Below, one piece after another: positions 41,301 through 54,346 of a stretch of DNA of 64,000 bases. The translations under genes were made by a program, and so were the position numbers. How positions within the stretch are numbered: the stretch's first letter is position 1; the number at the start of each line of letters is the position of its first letter. The notes below the pieces were generated by a model. The model did not search any database, had not been told where the DNA came from, and was given only the letters and a program-made list of their open reading frames with translations. Source of the DNA: Tuctoria greenei (lineage: Eukaryota > Streptophyta > Magnoliopsida > Poales > Poaceae); contig JAYESD010000007.1 in NCBI GenBank assembly GCA_036927565.1, positions 7,523,644-7,587,643 of the forward strand. The letters run 5' to 3'.

Positions 41301-42028
41301 GGTGCCCACCTGTTGACCAGGAAGTTGCAAAACACCACCTGAGGGGTTAATCCTCCCTCCACGCACTGGCGGATCCTGGTCAGAGCAGGGTTGAAGGCGT
41401 CCGCCAGCACCGGAGCTTCACTCCAGACTGCAGTGTCGATGTTGGGGAGGCCTTCGGGCAGCTCCAGCTTCTCGTGCTCCTCCACCCGGATGACTATCCA
41501 GTCCTTCTTCCAATCATCCCACTTTCCAGAGGGAAACGACCGGAGGTACTTGAATTGGCACTTCTTGCGCTTCACGAAGTAGTAGAAGCCAAGGTACTCA
41601 TTGCTCCTACCGGTGGTATGGACGGTGAAGAAGGTCCGGAAGAGTTCAATGCAGGGGGAGATGCCCACCCACATCTCACAGAAGTGGACGAAGACGGACA
41701 CAAGAAGAATGGAGTGGGGGCCAAGGTGGTACAGCTGCAGACCATAAAAGTCTAGTAGTATCAAGAAAAAGGAGGAAAAAGGTGGGATCAACCCCACCAT
41801 GGCGTACGAAGAGAAGTACACCATTTCGCCGGCGTGCTCCTTATCAAATGGGAGCTCTCCCCCGGCGCGGACCAGGCGGTTGAAGAAGTCCGAGGACCAT
41901 CCCATGAGGGCCCGGACCTTCTTCAGGTCACCGTCGGTCTTCAAACGGCTCTCGCGGAGACCCAACTCCATCGCAGCACAGCAAGGCAGGAGAGGAAGAG
42001 CAAGCACAAGTTGGGAGTTTGAGCGCAA
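38388..42028 (-). pseudogene. Gypsy-2 antisense ORF (Transposase_28-like plus coiled coil), spliced, broken
   Basis: It lies antisense to gag-pol, converging on it. The N-terminal part (42028-41087; the likely start is the second Met at 41971) has the putative gypsy-type transposon domain (PF04195-like: FFNRLVRAGGELPFDKE, VGISPCIELFRTFFTVH, FLVNRWAPLKRRGKLAW). A Ser/Arg/Pro-rich part (41080-40577) and a canonical 78-bp intron (40503-40580) follow. After it come Pro/Glu/Ala repeats, a long coiled coil (39700-38850) and a conserved tail (AKNIAEYVLTCY). In-frame stops lie at 41087-41089, 40151-40153 and 39180-39182, and a one-base deletion near 40033 shifts frame. Function is unknown; Grande- and RIRE2-type elements carry similar antisense genes. 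Confidence 0.85.
40503..40580 (-). other. Intron in the Gypsy-2 antisense ORF
   Basis: On the minus strand the donor is CCCAAG/GTAATTTTTAA and the acceptor CATCATCTGTAG/CGTTCCC. Removing it joins ...CESLP to S..PKKRSEAPPS and keeps one frame, whereas reading through meets a TAA at once. Confidence 0.85.
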
Positions 42029-42502
42029 GATCAGATGAGAGGCGTGAAGAACCCCAGACGGTGCGCGCTTTCCTTCTTAAGTAAGCCCTCAAAACGCTTG
42101 GATGGAAACCGCAAGGAAGTCGAAGATACTACTAAAAATCCTACCCTGCCGATGACAAGAGGGCCCGGGACCACCCAGACGATCAAGTCGAGGTTCTTAC
42201 CCAGGCGAACGGTTGTCATCATGAGGCGGGAAGCCCAAAGGCGGCGGCCTGACAAGGCGCGCGGAACTGATACGATTTTCGTATCGGGAACCGGCGACCT
42301 TCAATTGCGTGAGATCCGCACGCCAAAGATCTCATCTACCGCACACGGGATATGCCACACGGCGAGGATTTAACTCCAAACTATCGCCAACGGCACATCC
42401 GAAGACCTTTGAAGACTCAGTTCAAAAGTCGAAGGATGGAACCACCTCTGGCGGAATGACTTCACCCAAGGGGTCTTCCCCAGAGGTGGGCCCAGGGGGC
42501 AC
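42029..42502 (-). other. Gypsy-2 upstream region of the antisense ORF and polypurine tract
   Basis: TACTTAAG on the minus strand (about 42077-42084) is a weak TATA candidate for the antisense ORF. GAGGTGGGCCCAGGGGGCAC just before 42503 is the plus-strand polypurine tract. I see no other gene. Confidence 0.5.
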
Positions 42503-43383
42503 TGTCGGTACCCTGGGTACCATATACTCCTTGGGATTGCAAAGATCTCAAGGTAATGTCATCTACTTGATTTGAAGACCTTCGAAGTCCCACATGTCAG
42601 ACATAATCGGACCCGCTTCTCCAACATGGTTAGTCCCAGGGTCGCCACGTGTACTATCAAACCGGAGCTACCGCCCACAAGGGGGAAGCTCCGGGCTATG
42701 TACCGAAATAGCACCCCCGGACCTAACCCCAGATCGAGGGAAGCTCCGGAACTGACACGTGTCAGGTAGCTCCGGACCTATCTGTTTCCCACAGTATGCT
42801 CCGGAGCTATCACGTGTCCAACCGTCAGATCTTCATCCTCTAACCTCCGGAAGACTCCATAACGGTCTGGATCTTCAAAGGGGAATCAAGGACTTAAAGA
42901 CCCGATTAAGTGTCATTAATACCATATTAATGACACACGGTCGGACGACCTTAATTACCAGTAACGGTGCTTTCAAAGCCCACAACTCGGTCATTAAGGG
43001 CAATTAAACGTGTTGAATTTGTATCAATATCAGTAACCGCTAGGGCCACATGTCGGGCAGGCTAACTTGTAACGGTCTGCCCTTGTACTATAAAAGGACA
43101 GGCCGATGATACATAGGACACACTCTCCACACGCTCGGAACACATAGACGCGACGCGCTCGCTCTACACCCTGAACTCACTTTGAGCTCATACAACCAAT
43201 ACAACACCAACACATCCTGTGGAGTAGGGTATTACGCTCAGGCGGCCCGAACCACGTAAATCTTCGTGTCTACTGTGTCATTTACACTTCACCTTCTTGA
43301 ATCTCCGCGCGCCCACACCGAACCTCAAACTCCTCTAACACTTTATTAGTGTCGGGAGATCTGCCGGATCAAAACCACCGACA
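42503..43383 (+). repeat. Gypsy-2 3' LTR
   Basis: This is the full 881-bp form, with TATAAAAG at 43089-43096. It includes the block GTGGAGTAGGGTATTACGCT...CCGAACCACGTAAAT...TCGTGTC (about 43219-43296) that the 5' LTR lacks. Confidence 0.95.
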
Positions 43384-43568
43384 AGGGAGGTTTACTCATT
43401 CCACCTGGCAACAGAGGATGAGATCACTGCTTGTGGGTAAAGGGTACACTCTCTGCAGAGATTTGGTAAAACTGTCATGATAGCCGTGCTCACGGACAAG
43501 AGCGGCTTGGGACTAGTTCATAATTAGTTGATGGTTGAGATGATGGTTTGGGAATGATGTTGGTATTG

Positions 43569-43569
<1 letters not shown>

Positions 43570-43629
<60 letters not shown>
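43570..43629. repeat. (TTA)n microsatellite in LTR-A
   Basis: About 60 bp of uninterrupted TTA/ATT. LTR-B has its counterpart at 58554-58615, so the repeat predates or belongs to the element. Confidence 0.95.
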
Positions 43630-44065
43630 GGGAATATACACCTAGATGTAGGTGCTAATGAAAGCTAAGGATAGATTTAATGCATAGTGCTTAAAACATT
43701 ATCAGTCTTTCCTTTTTGATTGGCCTTCATGTCATTTATTTCTCACACTTGCGGAGTAACACGAGATGGTACTCATACTTGCTTTGTTGTACTTTTGATA
43801 TGCTGCTCAGTGAAGAGAAGATCTGACGAAGAAAGTGACGAGTGAAGACGGTGCATAGGTCGCATTGCTGCCAGTCGATTTGCCTGTGATTACCCTATGG
43901 TTTTTCCTCTTCCGCTGCTATTTCAAAACTCTTTTCAAGGTAGAAATATAATTTGCTTTCGATATAGAACTGTTTATCACATTTTGTCATACATGTATGG
44001 TGAAACTGATCCTGACATACATGTATTTGCAGCTGGTTTTATTCTTAATAAATCTGGGTGTGACA

Positions 44066-45179
44066 AAGTGGTATCAGAGCTATATATCGACTCTAGGCAC
44101 GTGACCTTAGTTAGAATAGACTTATTAGACATCCATTATACCTCGCTCATGAAGACGAAGCTTTGACACAACCGACAGGAGCATGAAGATCGACGTATAA
44201 AGACAACGTGAAGGAAGAAAAAGAATCTTGAAGATTATAACACATCACTTGCTTAGGTCCTCTTTGTTTAGCAAGTGAAGCCCATGCCTTCCTCACAAGG
44301 AATTAGAACACGTTGCTTGATGTATGGCGTTAGATTAACAAAAGTAACAACAACAAAATTATAACATTTGTCTGTTTAAGGGAGGTAGCCAACCACTAAT
44401 AAATCAAATTCATCTCTTCTAAGTATAACCCACTTGAATCTCGAGGGCGAGATTCCTTGTAAGGTGGGTGTGATCGTGACTCTCATATATATAAAAAGTA
44501 AAAGAAACAATAATAATAAATATAGTAATCATGACAATGCATTTGAAATGTAAGACTTTAAAATTAAAACCATAGTGCACATTTAAGGCAAGTTCAAGAT
44601 AATAATAATAAAAAGAAGAATAAGAATGTAGAAGAACATAAAAATAATGTGTGTGTTTTTGTGTGATAATACTTTAAATTTAACTAAATCAACATATTTC
44701 ATTATAATTTCTAATTTGTGAAAAATGCAAATTTCAATTTTTAAAGAATACGTTTGAATTCAAATAGAATTAAGGCATCACGAAGAAAACTCAATCACAC
44801 CTCATGTCTCCCTGTTAAATATTTATTGGCCTTGATAACAAGCTCAATATACAAATATAATAATAATGATAATATTAAAAAATATAAAAAATAATAATAA
44901 TGACAATAATGATAGTTATGAAAACAAGGTGTGAATTTGTGTGTGGTAATGCAAGTTGTCTTAAATCGATTTAGAGCATAAAAATATATTAATTGTGTTT
45001 TATGTATTCAATTGTTTGCAATTCTAAACTTCTAAAAGTGCTAGAAGAACATTAGGAAAACAAAAGATAAATTATTTTCAAAATGGTAATAATAATAACT
45101 AGTCGATGAGTAAAAATCTAGTCCAATTCTTTACACAACTCAGAATCTCGGGGCGAGATTCCGTTTAAGGGGGTAGAAT
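44066..45179 (+). other. Element D interior, non-coding
   Basis: The primer site TGGTATCAGAGC is at 44069-44080. The rest is AT-rich with no ORF of note. Two copies of a pol-end-like word occur: TCTCGAGGGCGAGATTCC (about 44440) and TCTCGGGGCGAGATTCCG (about 45147). The second is followed by TTTAAGGGGGTAGAAT, the polypurine tract before LTR-B. Confidence 0.7.
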
Positions 45180-46016
45180 TGTAACACCCTAAAAATCAGT
45201 TGAACAAAAAACATTTTCTTGCACCGGCCCAGGCCCAAGTCACGGAGGCTACCTCCTGCCGAACCCTAGTGCTTGTGGGCACGCTGCCGCCGCCAGGAGC
45301 AGACGCATTGCCGCTGCTAGACCACGTTCGCACATGATGCCGCCTCCACTCCGTACGTGTGTGCGCCCCAGCCCCGCGCCCTTGTCTCTCTCTTCCAGGC
45401 GGGCCCCACACGTCAGCAGTTTCTTCCTCCCACAACCGTCACCGCAAATCACGCCAACCTTCACACGCCCGACAGCGCTGCGCAGCAACCGTTGTGACCC
45501 CTGCGTTCTTGTCCCTTCCCCGCCTCACTCGCGCCCAAGCAACCACCCTCCCTATTTAATCTCCGGTTGCACCCCGTTCATCCTCATCCCAACACCAAAA
45601 ACCTAGCCCGCTGCCCTGACCCACGGTGGGAGCTCGGTGTCGCGAAGAGGAGCCCTCCTGTTCTTCACCGGTGCGCACAAAGTTGCGACGCCCCCGTGGG
45701 ACCCCTCCACGATGAATACTCGAGCCTGAGTCCCTCCCCGATGCAACCGAAGGGTGGATGCCGCCACACCACCGTCGGGAGCCCATGTCTGGCCGTCTTC
45801 GCATGCGTTCAACCCCCTGGTGAGGATCCAGTCGACCTCCTCTCTCTATTCATGCATAGGTTGATTAATTTGAGCCACGATAGCATCTTTTCGGCGATGC
45901 GCCGGCGAAATTCCGGCCATGGCGCTGCTGCAAATGGCTGTCGACCGTCGCTAGCCACCGCTCCCTCCCTATGGTCGTCAGATCAACCACGTACAACCAA
46001 GATTACAAACACATAC

Positions 46017-46898
46017 TGTCGGTACCCTGGGTATCATATACTCCTTGGGATTGCAAAGATCTCAAGGGAATGTCATCTACTTGATTTGAAGACCTTCGGA
46101 GGCCCACATGTCAGACATAACTGGACCCGCTTCTCCAACATGGTTAGTCTCAGGGTCGCCACGTGTACTATCAAACCGGAGCTACTGCCCACAAGGGGGA
46201 AGCTCCGGGCTATGTACCGAAATAGCACCCCCGGACCTAACCCCAGACTGAGGGAAGCTCCGGAACTGACACGTGTCAGGTAGCTTCGGACCTATCTGTT
46301 TCCCACAATATGCTCCGGAGTTGCCACGTGTCCAACCGTCAGATCTTCAGCCTCTAACCTCCGGAAGACTCCATAACGGTCTGAATCTTCAAAGGGGAAT
46401 CAAGGACTTCAAGATCTGATTAAGGGTCATTAATACCATATTAATGACACACGGTCGAACGACCTTAATTACCAGTAACGGTGCTGTCAAAGCCCACAAC
46501 TCGGTCATTAAGGGCAATTAAACGTGTTGAATGTGTATCAATATCAGTAACCGCCAGGGCCACATGTCGGGCCAGGCTAACTTGTAACGGCCTGCCCTTG
46601 TACTATAAAAGGACAGGCCGACGATACATGGGACACATTCTCCACACGCTCGGAACACATAGACGCAACGCGCTCGCTCTACACCCTGAACTCACTTTGA
46701 GCTCATACAACCAATACAACACCAACACATCCCGTGGAGTAGGGTATTATGCTCAGGCGGCCGGAACCACGTAAATATTCGTGTCTACTGTGTCATTTAC
46801 ACTTTACCTTCTTAAATCTCCGCGCGCCCACACCGAACCTCAAACTCCTCTAACACTTTATTAGTGTCGGGAGATCTGCCGGATCAAAACCACCGACA
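46017..46898 (+). mobile_element. Solo LTR of the Gypsy-2 family
   Basis: It runs from TGTCGGTACCC to AAAACCACCGACA, 882 bp, flanked by CATAC (46012-46016 and 46899-46903). It carries the 78-bp block absent from the Gypsy-2 5' LTR and a TATAAAAG at 46604-46611. Such a solo copy with intact duplication arises by recombination between the LTRs of one insertion. Confidence 0.95.
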
Positions 46899-48227
46899 CA
46901 TACCCCCTTCATTGTACATAAAATCTAAGCCGTCCAAATCATATCCAATGGTCCAAATTAGATATTAGAATACCCCTTTGTAGATTTGCATCTAGGTCCC
47001 TGTTCTCTACAAAAAACAGAAAAAGAAAATAATGAGTTACACCGAAGCCCTTGGTTCTTACGGTTTAGCCCTTGGACTTTATTTAAATGTTGTTTTAACC
47101 AGTATTTTAGCACTTTAAGCCCTGGATTCATCTGGAACTATAGTTAACTAAGAAAATAATTGATTAATCCCCTGGCACTTTAGTAAATACAACTTTTAAC
47201 CTCTGACCAGTTAGGAAAAACTATTAAACAACCCCTGTAGTATTACTTAATAGTTGATTAATGTTTGAAAATACATTTAGTGAGTGGAAAATATTTTTTG
47301 AATAAAATGAATATAGAAAATGTAGGAAAATTAGTTATAAATCCTTTTAGGCTGTAATAAAATTATAGATGCAAATAAAATATATTTTGACCATAGAAAA
47401 CTTCATTAAAAATGTTTTTAGCTATAAATAAATACTAAAAATGGAAAATAAATGGTAAATGCATTTCTTTGGCTATGAAAAATAATAAATCACTCATAAC
47501 TTTGGTTTAAATCATAATTGTAACATATTTAGACATAATATTTGTATTGCTTATATGGTATATTGTTCTTGATTGTTTTTATTTCAATTTTGACGGTAGT
47601 TTACATGTATTTATATCCCAACCAAGAAGCGACATGAAGATATGAAGACAAGAGTTCAATCAAGAAGACTGAACAGCTAAATAATAAAAGGCAAGTGCCC
47701 TTGACCATCTTGTGCCTATTTTAGGAATTATAGTTAGTTGCATGCTTAATTAATGTGAATCCTATTTATTCATCTGTTCCATATAATTCCTTGTCGCCCG
47801 GGTTGAATTGAGTGGTTTTGGGTATTTCAATCACGCTTAGCCATGCTTATTAGTTGGGATGGAAATCTGGACACATGATTATATTATTAATTATGATCAA
47901 TATGTTACATTGAAAATGATGAACTAATTAGTATGAATCTGGCGGTTGGATGGTTATGGTATGGTGCAGTTTGCACGAGACCGGGATTAGGTTTGTCACC
48001 GCCAGATTCTAAGGACCGGTTTATAGAGGAAGTCACTAAGCTTTATAGTACCACCACAAGACTGAGATGGGGCGGCTTGGTCAATTAATTAGATTTTTCC
48101 CGATGAAATGCTAGTAGTTGGATGGTGCGGGAAATGATGCAGGGGTACTGCTCTGGGAACCACAAGGCTCAAGAGGGGGCTTCTGAGGTGGAGGGTTACT
48201 CCAGGAATGCCTTAGCTGTGAAACCTC

Positions 48228-49972
48228 TGTAGGATCGAAGAGCATGTGAAAAACTACCAGAGGGGGTGAATGGTAGATTTAAAAATCTTACGCAGCGGAA
48301 ACAATTAAACCCCAACCCCTTCGGCAGAAAAACAATCTGTTAAAGAAATCGTGTGTGAGACTTATCTAAACGTGTTTCACCGTGACAAAAGTGATATATA
48401 TCAGAGAGAATCAAGTCATGAAGACAACACAAAAAGAATCACTCAAATCCGTCGAGAAAAACTCAAGTTATGATCGAAAGATCAAACAAAGGTCAACCTG
48501 TCCTACCCGAGAAAAAACACTTCTAGAACACTGTAAAGAAACTCGTGTAGATCATAGACCACAAATCCAATGACCGTGAAATTTTTACAGATGATATATA
48601 ATTAAGTTGTGAAGACAACCCAGAAAGAATCACGTCAATTGGATCTGTAAAACTCGAGTTATGATAAAACCACCGACGAAAGGTAGTGCTATCCAGAAAC
48701 TCAACGAGTAAAACTTGTCTAGAACAAGTCGGACGAACAAGGCACAAAAGTTCCTTCAAACTACGAATTTTATTCAATAGAACACAAGAGGAACAGCCCC
48801 AAAGTCGTCCACCACGAGCTCTGGGCTCCCTTGCTTATATAACCAACTCAAAAGCCAACTCAACTCAGATGAGGAACCTAATCCTACTTGTTCATGAATC
48901 GTAACTTTCCATAACTGCTTAGGATTCTTCTATACACAGATAGAACCAATCTTAAGACTTCCAAACACCTTAGGAACGTATCCCGCATTCCTAAACAACT
49001 CAAATTTGTGACCCACACGAAATCCTATCATAACCAACTCAAATCTTTCCATACTTGAGTCAAACCCGACTCAGCCGCAGCCTGAGTCCATAACCTAGTC
49101 GGTTGGACCTTTCTGACCAACTCTTTACGTCCACATCTCTTCATCACGTCTCGGAACCATGTAGCCACGTCCATGCACTCCTTGAACATGTGCAAACATC
49201 TTCCAATGATGTCCACGATACCTTCACATGCATTGTTCTTGATTCAATCATGTTGCGCAACCTCCTGATCAGCTCAACCACAATTTCTCCTGAATTTGGT
49301 TGTTGGAACCACATCTCCTCTCTGAGACTAGTCCAATGGATCCCATCAACAGCCATGTCTTGAACTCAAGCAACACCTGCACATGAATAAACAACCAATC
49401 CATACGAGCCCAAGTCCTTGACTTGACTCAAGTTAGTTCCGAACACAACACCTTACGTGAGAACCTCACATAAGCATGTTGCAAAACCACAGCAACACGA
49501 TATCATCCATGTCAACCAAAAATGCACCAAAGACTTAGCAAATGAATACTAAGCAATCTTTCCAGAGATGTAAAGCAAGTACGACACATTGCAAATGAAA
49601 AACAGGAACACTGTGGTCAAGTTCCGGACCTTGCCAGAGCAACCCGGACCTTGAGCCGGAGCTAACAAAAGCTAGTATAACCTAGCGCCGGAACTTACCA
49701 AAACTAGTATAACCAAGCTCCCGCCGGAGCTAACCAGAACTAGTCGGAACTAGTAAACCCAAAAGCCAGAGCTAGAAAAATCAACTCGGGGCTAAGCAAA
49801 AACACGCCGAAGCTATCAAAGACATGTCGGAGCTAAAGACAATACTCATCGGAGCTAACCAAAACTAGTCAGATCTTAATTAAAAAAGTGTTTCGGTGAT
49901 ATTCAAAACTTTTATCGTCAAAGCAAGTTTATTCACTACAAGCCAATGTATTCAACACACATAGGTCTTACA
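48228..49972 (-). repeat. Copia-2 3' LTR
   Basis: It is 1745 bp, with a minus-strand TATA box TATATAAG at 48834-48841. The U3 part (about 49640-49880) holds repeated CGGAGCTAAC/AACTAGT words. A purine run GGGGGGGAT borders it at 49973. Confidence 0.93.
49640..49880. repeat. CGGAGCTAAC / AACTAGT short repeats in Copia-2 U3
   Basis: GCCGGAGCTAACAAAAGCTAGT and variants such as CCGGAGCTAACCAGAACTAG recur about eight times. The other LTR repeats this at about 57940-58160. Several copies can fold as AGCT...AGCT hairpins. Confidence 0.7.
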
Positions 49973-50979
49973 ATCCCCCCCTTGATGAATGCATTGGCAA
50001 CACCATTTAAAATCCGAACATTGACTTATTCACATAAAAGTTTTGAAGGCAATTTCTCATCCTTTGTAAATCAAAAGTAAAATGAGAAGAAAATCTAAAA
50101 ATTATCCCATATTATCTCTCCCCCTTTATTATCTCTCCTTATGCACTATTCTATTTCTCTTCATGCTTATCTCTCCCCCTTTGACAATGTATTTAGCAAG
50201 TCATGAGCATATAAACAAATTATCTCTCCCCCCCTTGGTTGTTATGAGCATATTATAACATATACATATAAAAAAGCTCATCCAAGTCATACTATCAAGT
50301 ACCTTACATTATCACATCAATGAAATACATAAAGTAGTGTAAGCCATGCTAGAGATCAAATGTAATTTTCAATTTAAGTAAGTCATGATCTCACAAACTT
50401 AACTATTTCAAAACCTAAAATCATGACACTAGTTGCTGCATTTTATTATTTTTCAAAGCATAAATTTAGATCATATGATATTTGCAAGAGATTATATGCG
50501 CATATGCCTTATTCTAACCAACCAAGCCAAACCTATGTCATTTGACAATCAGAAGCTTAAGGGCATAGTTTTAGTCATACACAACTTCTTCCAAGTTCAT
50601 ATCTAAGTGCAATGATAAGCCATCTCAAAAGAAGAAGTGCGATGCATGCATATTCTCTTGATCTTTTCTCAATTTATATTTGTTCATAAAAATTCAACAT
50701 GTGAGTTGATTACTTTATTAATTCTTAATGATTAAAAGAACTTGTGAACATGTAACAAGTTCAAAACAGCAAGAAAGTTCGACCATGACCAGTTTTAGTG
50801 TAAGTAATTATTCCAATTACTAGACATGGCAAAAACTACAAAATGTATATCACGAGTAATGTAGTAAGAACTTTTAGCATGTAAAAGGAATCACAAAGTC
50901 ATATATGTATTAAATACTATGCTCATATTATTTTAATTTAATATTAACACATAGACTTCCCAAGTTTCAAAACTCCCCC
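49973..50979 (-). other. Copia-2 3' spacer
   Basis: It is AT-rich and non-coding. Purine tracts of the GGGGGAGA type (sense strand) occur at about 50115, 50170, 50225 and 50980 as well as at the LTR border. Confidence 0.55.
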
Positions 50980-53900
50980 TCAATTTAAGCCATGAGGATG
51001 CATAACCCCTATTTCACTACGAATGTAACAAAAACGAGTGAAATCCAAAGGTTTTGTAAAAATGTCAGCCAATTGTTGTTCGGTATCTACATGGTGAAGC
51101 ACAATGTTTCCTTTTTCAACATTATCTTGGAGAAAGTGATACCTAATGTCAATGTGCTTAGTTCTAGAATGTTGCACGGGGTTTTTAGCAATGCAAATTG
51201 TACTAGTGTTATCACAGAACAGTGGAACACTATCTAGATCAACCCCATAGTCCTTAAGTGTTTGAACAATCCAAAGAATTTGTGAGCAAGCACTAGCAAC
51301 AGCTACATATTCAGATTTGGCTGTGGATTGTGCAACTGAATTTTGTTTTCTAGAGGACCAAGCAACAAGAGAATTACCAAGAAAATGACAAGCACCGGAA
51401 GTACTTTTCCTATCAATCCTACAACCCCCAAAACCAACATCCGAAAAAGCTTTCAAAGTAACGGTTGAGGAAGAAGGAAGAAAAATTCCAAATTCTTGAG
51501 TTCCATGTAAGTACCTGAGAATCCTTTTGATGGCTTGACGATGTGAAGCATGTGGGGAGGCTTGAAACCGTGCACAAAGACATACGTTGAATTGTATGTC
51601 CGGTCTTGATGCCGTGAGGTACAAAAGTGATCTAATCATGCTTTTATATTCTTTTTGATCCACGGGTTCACCATCTTCATCAAGTCCAAGTGTTGTTGCT
51701 GTTCCCATTGGTGTCCGAAGAGGCTTGCTTTTGTCCATGTTGAAGCGCCTTAGGAGATCTTTTGTATACTTCGTTTGATGCACAAAGGTACCCTCCTTTG
51801 TTTTCTTGATTTGCAGCCCCACAAAGTAAGTGAGTTCACCCATCATACTCATTTCAAATTCAGAACTCATCATTGCTGAAAACTTGGACACAAGATCATG
51901 AGAATCACAACCAAAGATAATATCATCCACATACACTTGAACGAATAATGAGTCATTGCCATGCTTAAGCACAAAAAGAGTTTTATCAACCTTGCCCATG
52001 GTAAACCCTTTTTCAAGTAAGAATGTTTTTAACCTATCATACCATGCTCTAGGGGCTTGTTTAAGACCGTACAAGGCTTTGGACAGTTTGTAAACATGAT
52101 TAGGAAAATCAGGATTTTCAAAACCCGGTGGTTGTTTAACATAAACCTCCTCATCTATGTAGCCATTAAGAAAAGCACTTTTAACATCCATTTGATATAG
52201 CTTAAAACCAATAGATGCAGCAAAAGCTAACAAAATTCTTATGGCTTCTAATCTAGCAACAGGGGCAAAAGTTTCATCAAAATTTAGACCTTCAACTTGA
52301 GTGAAACCTTGAGCGACCAACCTAGCCTTATTCCTAACCACAACCCCATCCTCACTTTATTTATTTTTAAATACCCATTTAGTTCCAATTAAAGTGTGAC
52401 CTTGAGGTGGAGGTACAAGTTTCCAAACATTATTTCTTTCAAAATCTTCTAACTCTTCTTGCACGGCAATAATCCAAGATTCATTAGTGAGTGCGTGTGA
52501 TATATCTTTGGATTCAAAAGAAGCAACAAAAGCAGAATGAGAATAAGAGTTTAGATCGCAAAACCTGGACCGTGTGACTTGTTCGTACAAGCTTCCATCA
52601 TCTGTTGTGGGGGATGATCTTTGTAAAACCGTAGGGGAACAAATATCTCACCAGCTTCTTCTTCTTCATGTTCATCACAAATCGATAAGCTTGTGACTTG
52701 AGGATGATTTGAATCAGCATTGATGGTTGTCGGTGTTGGTTGAGAATTAACATCCGGAGCTGAACCAAAGTCTTTAGCTGCTGAATTTTCGGGCAGCAGC
52801 TCCAATTCTTCCTCATCTTCAACGAAAATGCTCCCCCCTGCGGATATGGATCTGGACCTGCAATGTTTGAGCTAGTACCTAGGCTAGCTTCATCAAAAAA
52901 CACTTCATAAGTCTCCACAATTTTGTTAGTGTCAAGTAAAAGCACACGGTAGCCTCTAGTATGAGATGGATAACCAAGAAACATGCCATCAATGGATCTA
53001 GGTTCAAATTTATCAAGATTACCATGTTTCTTTACAAAGCATTTGCAACCAAAGACCCAAAAGTGTATAACACTAGGCCTATGTCCAAACCGGAGCTCAT
53101 ATGGTGTTTTACCTAGCTTAGCACACAAGAAAACACGATTTGAGACATAACAAGCGGTTGCTAACGCATTAGCCCAAAATTTCCTAGGAGTTTGATATTC
53201 ATCAAGCATAGTCCTAGCCATCTCAACTAAGGTTCTGTTCTTTCTTTCTACAACACCGTTTTGTTGAGGTACATATGGTGAAGAAAATTGATGATCTATT
53301 CTATTTTCAGCACAAAAGTGATCAAAAGATTGATTTTTAAATTCAGTTCCATTATCACTTCTAATTGCTTTTAAAGATTCTGGGTAATCAATTGATAATC
53401 TAAGAAATAAAGTTCTAAAGTGACTAAAAACTTCATTCTTAGACTCCATAAAGTAAACACAAGAGTATCTAGAATAATCATCAACAATCACAAGTACATA
53501 CCATTTACCTCCGAAGGATTGAACACGTGAAGGTCCTACGATGTCAAGATACAAAAGTTGACATGGTTTAGTTGTCATGATCATTGTGAGAGGAGTATGT
53601 GAACCTGCAACCATCTTAGCATGTCTACAAGAAGAGCACATAATTTCTTTGTCCCCTTTAAGCTTAGGCAGCCCACGTATGCGATCAAGAGCACTAACAC
53701 GCATTAGGTGATCAAAGCCTACGTGACCAAGTCTACGATGCCAAAAATATAGGTCCTTTGAATCATTAGCAACTAGACACCTATACTTAGAGGAAGAGAT
53801 ATCAAGATCAGCTTTAAAAACTCTTCCAAACCGAGACATGTTAAAAATAAGCTCACTATTTAAACTTACAACTTTGCAGCAGTTTTTATTGAAAATAATT

Positions 53901-54154
53901 TCCAGATTTTCATCTAGCAATTGTGAAACAGAAAGCAAGTTGTATTTCAAATTTTTGACAAGTGCCACATCCTTCAAAGTGTAGTGATCATTTACTCTAA
54001 TCGAACCCTTAGCAATTATAGGAGTTGAAGAATTACCGGCAAAAGTAACATTCTCTACACATGACACAAAAGAGAGGGAGGAGAACCAATCTTTGTTACC
54101 GGTCATATGGCGTGAGCAACCTGAATCCACAATCCAAATGTTCTTCTTCCTCAA
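50980..54154 (-). pseudogene. Copia-2 pol (PR-INT-RT-RNase H), broken
   Basis: From 54154: protease (IVDSGCSRHMTGN), HRRLGHVGFDHL, an integrase zinc region, YLDIVGPS, RSDNGTEFKN and PQQNGVVERKN. A frameshift near 52840 and another near 52590 break the linker. A TAA at 52357-52359 stops the frame just before RT. RT has VQVYVDDIIFG and RNase H has CRIDRKSTSGACHFLG. In RNase H the motif reads SDVGFGG and STAKSEY where Copia-1 has SDSDFAG and STAEAEY, so acidic residues of the active site are changed. Confidence 0.9.
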
Positions 54155-54346
54155 ACGTGTAACCTACATAGAAGCACAATACGTCGATGACTCAATACTG
54201 GGGTTAGTCAAAAGGCATTTAGGAATCCAGTACTGAGTCACGCGGCGTGCAGCAGGAAAAACACGCGAAATCTGAGACAAAACAGCAGGTTTATGAGTCA
54301 AAGTTTGAGATTTTTTATTCTTAACTATTGACCTATAAGGTGTTAC

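Larger units (their letters stand above)
30330..43383 (+). mobile_element. Gypsy-2: Tat-lineage LTR retrotransposon with antisense ORF, 13 kb
   Basis: The LTRs are 30330-31132 and 42503-43383, with AGGGA on both flanks (30325-30329, 43384-43388). Inside are gag-pol on the plus strand (31171-37129), a repeat-bearing spacer and a spliced antisense ORF (42028-38388, minus) facing pol. Dual RNase H domains and the extra ORF place it in the Tat lineage of grasses. Several stops and frameshifts show it is inactive. It sits in LTR-A of element D. Confidence 0.95.
27541..44065 (+). repeat. Element D LTR-A (5'), interrupted
   Basis: It starts TGTAA at 27541, is interrupted by a MITE after base 5 and by Gypsy-2 at 30330, and ends GGTGTGACA at 44065. 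Without insertions it is about 2.95 kb. TATTTAAT at 28439-28446 is the likely TATA box. Pro-rich ORFs around 28219-28829 recur in LTR-B and are not genes. A (TTA)n microsatellite is at 43570-43629. Confidence 0.88.
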
